Below are positions 62,065 to 64,000 of a DNA stretch of 64,000 nucleotides, one piece after another. A program made the translations under genes and the position numbers. The stretch comes from Gelidibacter maritimus (GTDB taxonomy: Bacteria > Bacteroidota > Bacteroidia > Flavobacteriales > Flavobacteriaceae), in NCBI RefSeq assembly GCF_014062315.1, contig NZ_JACGLT010000002.1, positions 434,001 through 498,000 of the forward strand, given 5' to 3'. How positions within the stretch are numbered: the stretch's first letter is position 1; each line of letters starts with the position of its first letter. Below the pieces are notes generated by a model. That model did not search any database. It was not told the DNA's origin and was given only the letters and a program-made list of their open reading frames with translations.

Positions 62065-64000
62065 TTATAATTCGATAATTTGTGGTTTTCCAATCAGCGT
62101 AAAATCGAGGTGTTTCTTTACTAAATCGGTATTTTTAACCTTGACCACTACTTCTTCTCCAAGTTGATAACTGATTCCAGTTTTTCTACCAACCAAAGCA
62201 TATTCTGTTTCGTCAAACTCGTAATGATCATCTGTCATATCTCTAACCGAAACCATACCTTCACATTTATTGGAAATAATTTCAACATAGATACCCCAAT
62301 CGGTCACACCAGAAATAACCCCAACAAATTCTTCATTTTTATGGTTTTCCATAAATTTAATTTGCATGTATTTTATAGAATCACGTTCTGCTTTTGTGGA
62401 CAGATTTTCCATATTACTGGAATGGTTACATTTTTCTTCATAGATAGCTTCATTGGCCGATTTTCCACCATCAAGATAGTGTTGCAATAACCGATGCACC
62501 ATGACATCTGGATAACGTCGGATTGGTGAGGTAAAATGCGTGTAATAATCAAAGGCCAAACCATAATGTCCAATATTGTCTGTGGTATATTCTGCTTTAC
62601 TCATTGTTCTGATAGTCAGGGTATCCACTAAATTTTGTTCTTTTTTACCCTGAACATCACGTAATAAACCGTTTAAGGAAGATGCAATACTATTACGATC
62701 CTTAAAATTAAGTTTATAACCAAATTTAGAGACAACACCTTGTAAGGTGGCTAATTTATCAGCATCCGGTTCATCATGTACACGATAGACAAAAGTCTTT
62801 TTTGGTGATTGTTTACCTATAAATTCGGCAACTTTCTTATTGGCCAGCAACATGAATTCTTCAATTAACTTGTTGGCATCTTTACTGGTTTTAAAAAATA
62901 CACCTATCGGATTGGCCTGTTCATCCAGATCAAATTTCACCTCTACTTTATCAAAAGAAATCGCGCCTTCCTTCATCCGTTTACCACGCATGATTTTGGC
63001 CATTTCATCCATTTTTAAAACTGCAAATCCAACATTTTTATCCGCATGATATGCCTTACCTTCAATAGCAATATCTTCAGGAATTAATGTATCAATTGAG
63101 GAGATATCTTTATGGGAAGGCGTTTTTGTATTATTTTCAATAATAACTTGCGCTTCTTCATAAGAAAAACGTGCATCACTGTAAGTCACCGTTCTACCAA
63201 ACCATTGGTCCTTAATTTCAGCTTTGTCGTTCATCTTAAATACGGCCGAAAAGGTATATTTTTCTTCATTCGGACGTAAAGAACAGGCGTTATTTGAGAG
63301 TACCTCTGGAAGCATTGGTACTACCCTATCCACCAAATACACCGAGGTGGCACGCTCATAAGCCTCATCATCCAAAACAGTGCCTTCCTGTACATAATGC
63401 GATACATCAGCAATATGGATGCCAATTTCATACAATCCATTATCCAAGATTTCAAACGATAAAGCATCATCAAAATCTTTGGCATCTTTTGGATCAATAG
63501 TAAAAGTCAATGCTTTTCGCATATCACGACGTTTGGCTATTTCTTTCTCATTAATGGAGGTATCTAATGTATTGGCATAGTCTTCAACTTCTTGAGGAAA
63601 TTCATAAGGCAAGCCGTATTCCGCAAGAATGGCATGGATTTCCGTATTATGTTCTCCAGGTTTCCCGAGTACTTTTAATACTTTTCCCTTTGGTGAATCC
63701 TCGCCCTTTTCCCAATTTTCAAGAGATACCAGGACAACATCACCATCTTCAGCATTATTTATTTTATTAATGGGTACAAAAATATCCGTGTACATTTTGT
63801 TGCTATTGACCACTACAAAAGCATAATTATTATGAATTTGAATAGTGCCCACATATTCACTTTTGGCACGGTTGATAATGTTTGTAATCTCACCCTCAAA
63901 TTTTCCTTTTTTACGGCGTTTATAGGCGTAAAACTCAACTTCATCGCCATCTAAGGCCTTGTTAATATTATTTGAAGCGATATAGATATCTTCATCAAAA
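62065..64000 (-). CDS. rnr: Ribonuclease R, C-terminal part (5' end outside window)
   Basis: The frame is open from 62065 to the window edge, about 645 residues, so the N terminus is missing; a GTG at 63852 is internal (the sequence upstream continues ALDGDEVEFYAYKRRKKGKF). Visible are a cold-shock domain, the RNB catalytic domain with TIDPKDAKDFDDALSFE (metal-binding Asp cluster), HYGLAFDYYTHFTSPIRRYPD, and a C-terminal S1 domain with EEFVGVISGVTDWGIYVEI. It degrades structured RNA 3' to 5'. Confidence 0.92.
   Translation of the reverse strand, partial: FDEDIYIASNNINKALDGDEVEFYAYKRRKKGKFEGEITNIINRAKSEYVGTIQIHNNYAFVVVNSNKMYTDIFVPINKINNAEDGDVVLVSLENWEKGEDSPKGKVLKVLGKPGEHNTEIHAILAEYGLPYEFPQEVEDYANTLDTSINEKEIAKRRDMRKALTFTIDPKDAKDFDDALSFEILDNGLYEIGIHIADVSHYVQEGTVLDDEAYERATSVYLVDRVVPMLPEVLSNNACSLRPNEEKYTFSAVFKMNDKAEIKDQWFGRTVTYSDARFSYEEAQVIIENNTKTPSHKDISSIDTLIPEDIAIEGKAYHADKNVGFAVLKMDEMAKIMRGKRMKEGAISFDKVEVKFDLDEQANPIGVFFKTSKDANKLIEEFMLLANKKVAEFIGKQSPKKTFVYRVHDEPDADKLATLQGVVSKFGYKLNFKDRNSIASSLNGLLRDVQGKKEQNLVDTLTIRTMSKAEYTTDNIGHYGLAFDYYTHFTSPIRRYPDVMVHRLLQHYLDGGKSANEAIYEEKCNHSSNMENLSTKAERDSIKYMQIKFMENHKNEEFVGVISGVTDWGIYVEIISNKCEGMVSVRDMTDDHYEFDETEYALVGRKTGISYQLGEEVVVKVKNTDLVKKHLDFTLIGKPQIIEL

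Overview
The window is a low-GC chromosome segment from a member of the Bacteroidota, most likely family Flavobacteriaceae. The evidence is the set of lineage-typical genes (DUF4254 beside a family 9 glycosyltransferase, DUF6427/DUF6341 beside upp and purD, DUF4837, DUF4175, DUF6909, GH3, GIN-domain protein), relaxed lipoprotein boxes, and repeated TAnnTTTG-type -7 promoter elements. I cannot name the genus. No rRNA, CRISPR array, integrase or insertion sequence is visible. One tRNA (Cys, GCA) is present.

Layout. 1-5.7 kb is housekeeping: the 3' end of a PaaE-type reductase, a heptosyltransferase-like GT9 with DUF4254, upp, two small-family membrane proteins and purD. 6.0-34.4 kb is a surface-polysaccharide locus. 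It starts with a short + strand operon (PaaK/CapK-like ligase, wecB, GT4). A long block on the - strand follows, read from high to low coordinates: Wzz-like regulator, rfbBACD (dTDP-L-rhamnose), pseB-pseC-pseF-pseG-formyltransferase-pseI (a pseudaminic-acid-type nonulosonate), a capsule-type glycosyltransferase, an asparagine-synthase-like PP-loop protein, a hexapeptide acyltransferase, a Wzy-like polymerase, a beta-helix lipoprotein, an O-antigen-ligase family protein, a second beta-helix lipoprotein, a terminator, Wzx flippase, a second Wzy-like polymerase, GT4, UDP-xylose synthase-like SDR, and the initiating polyprenyl glycosylphosphotransferase. 34.4-48.5 kb returns to core functions: DUF6909, GH3, M23 peptidase, TatA, DUF4837, LysM transglycosylase, pgk, holB, OmpH, a methyltransferase, mnmG flanked by two parS-like palindromes, and ybeY. 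48.5-64 kb holds DUF4175, gltX, an SPFH protein, a TPM protein, glnS, folB, tRNA-Cys, a LysE transporter, a GIN protein, a YbjQ protein and the 3' part of rnr.

How the locus could work (inference): WcaJ-like transferase loads the first sugar phosphate on undecaprenyl phosphate; the GTs extend it with sugars supplied by Rml (rhamnose), WecB (ManNAc), the UXS-like enzyme (xylose) and the Pse pathway; Wzx flips the unit, Wzy-type enzymes polymerise under Wzz-like control, and a ligase-family protein attaches or further processes the chain. The most distinctive points are a sugar formyltransferase where PseH would be expected, and two paralogous surface-lipoprotein beta-helix proteins each encoded directly after a polymerase/ligase gene.

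The second notable area is 59.6-60.3 kb, a tandem duplication of about 311 bp downstream of tRNA-Cys that carries decayed pieces of the tRNA 3' half, short palindromes and a copied 3' end of the LysE gene.
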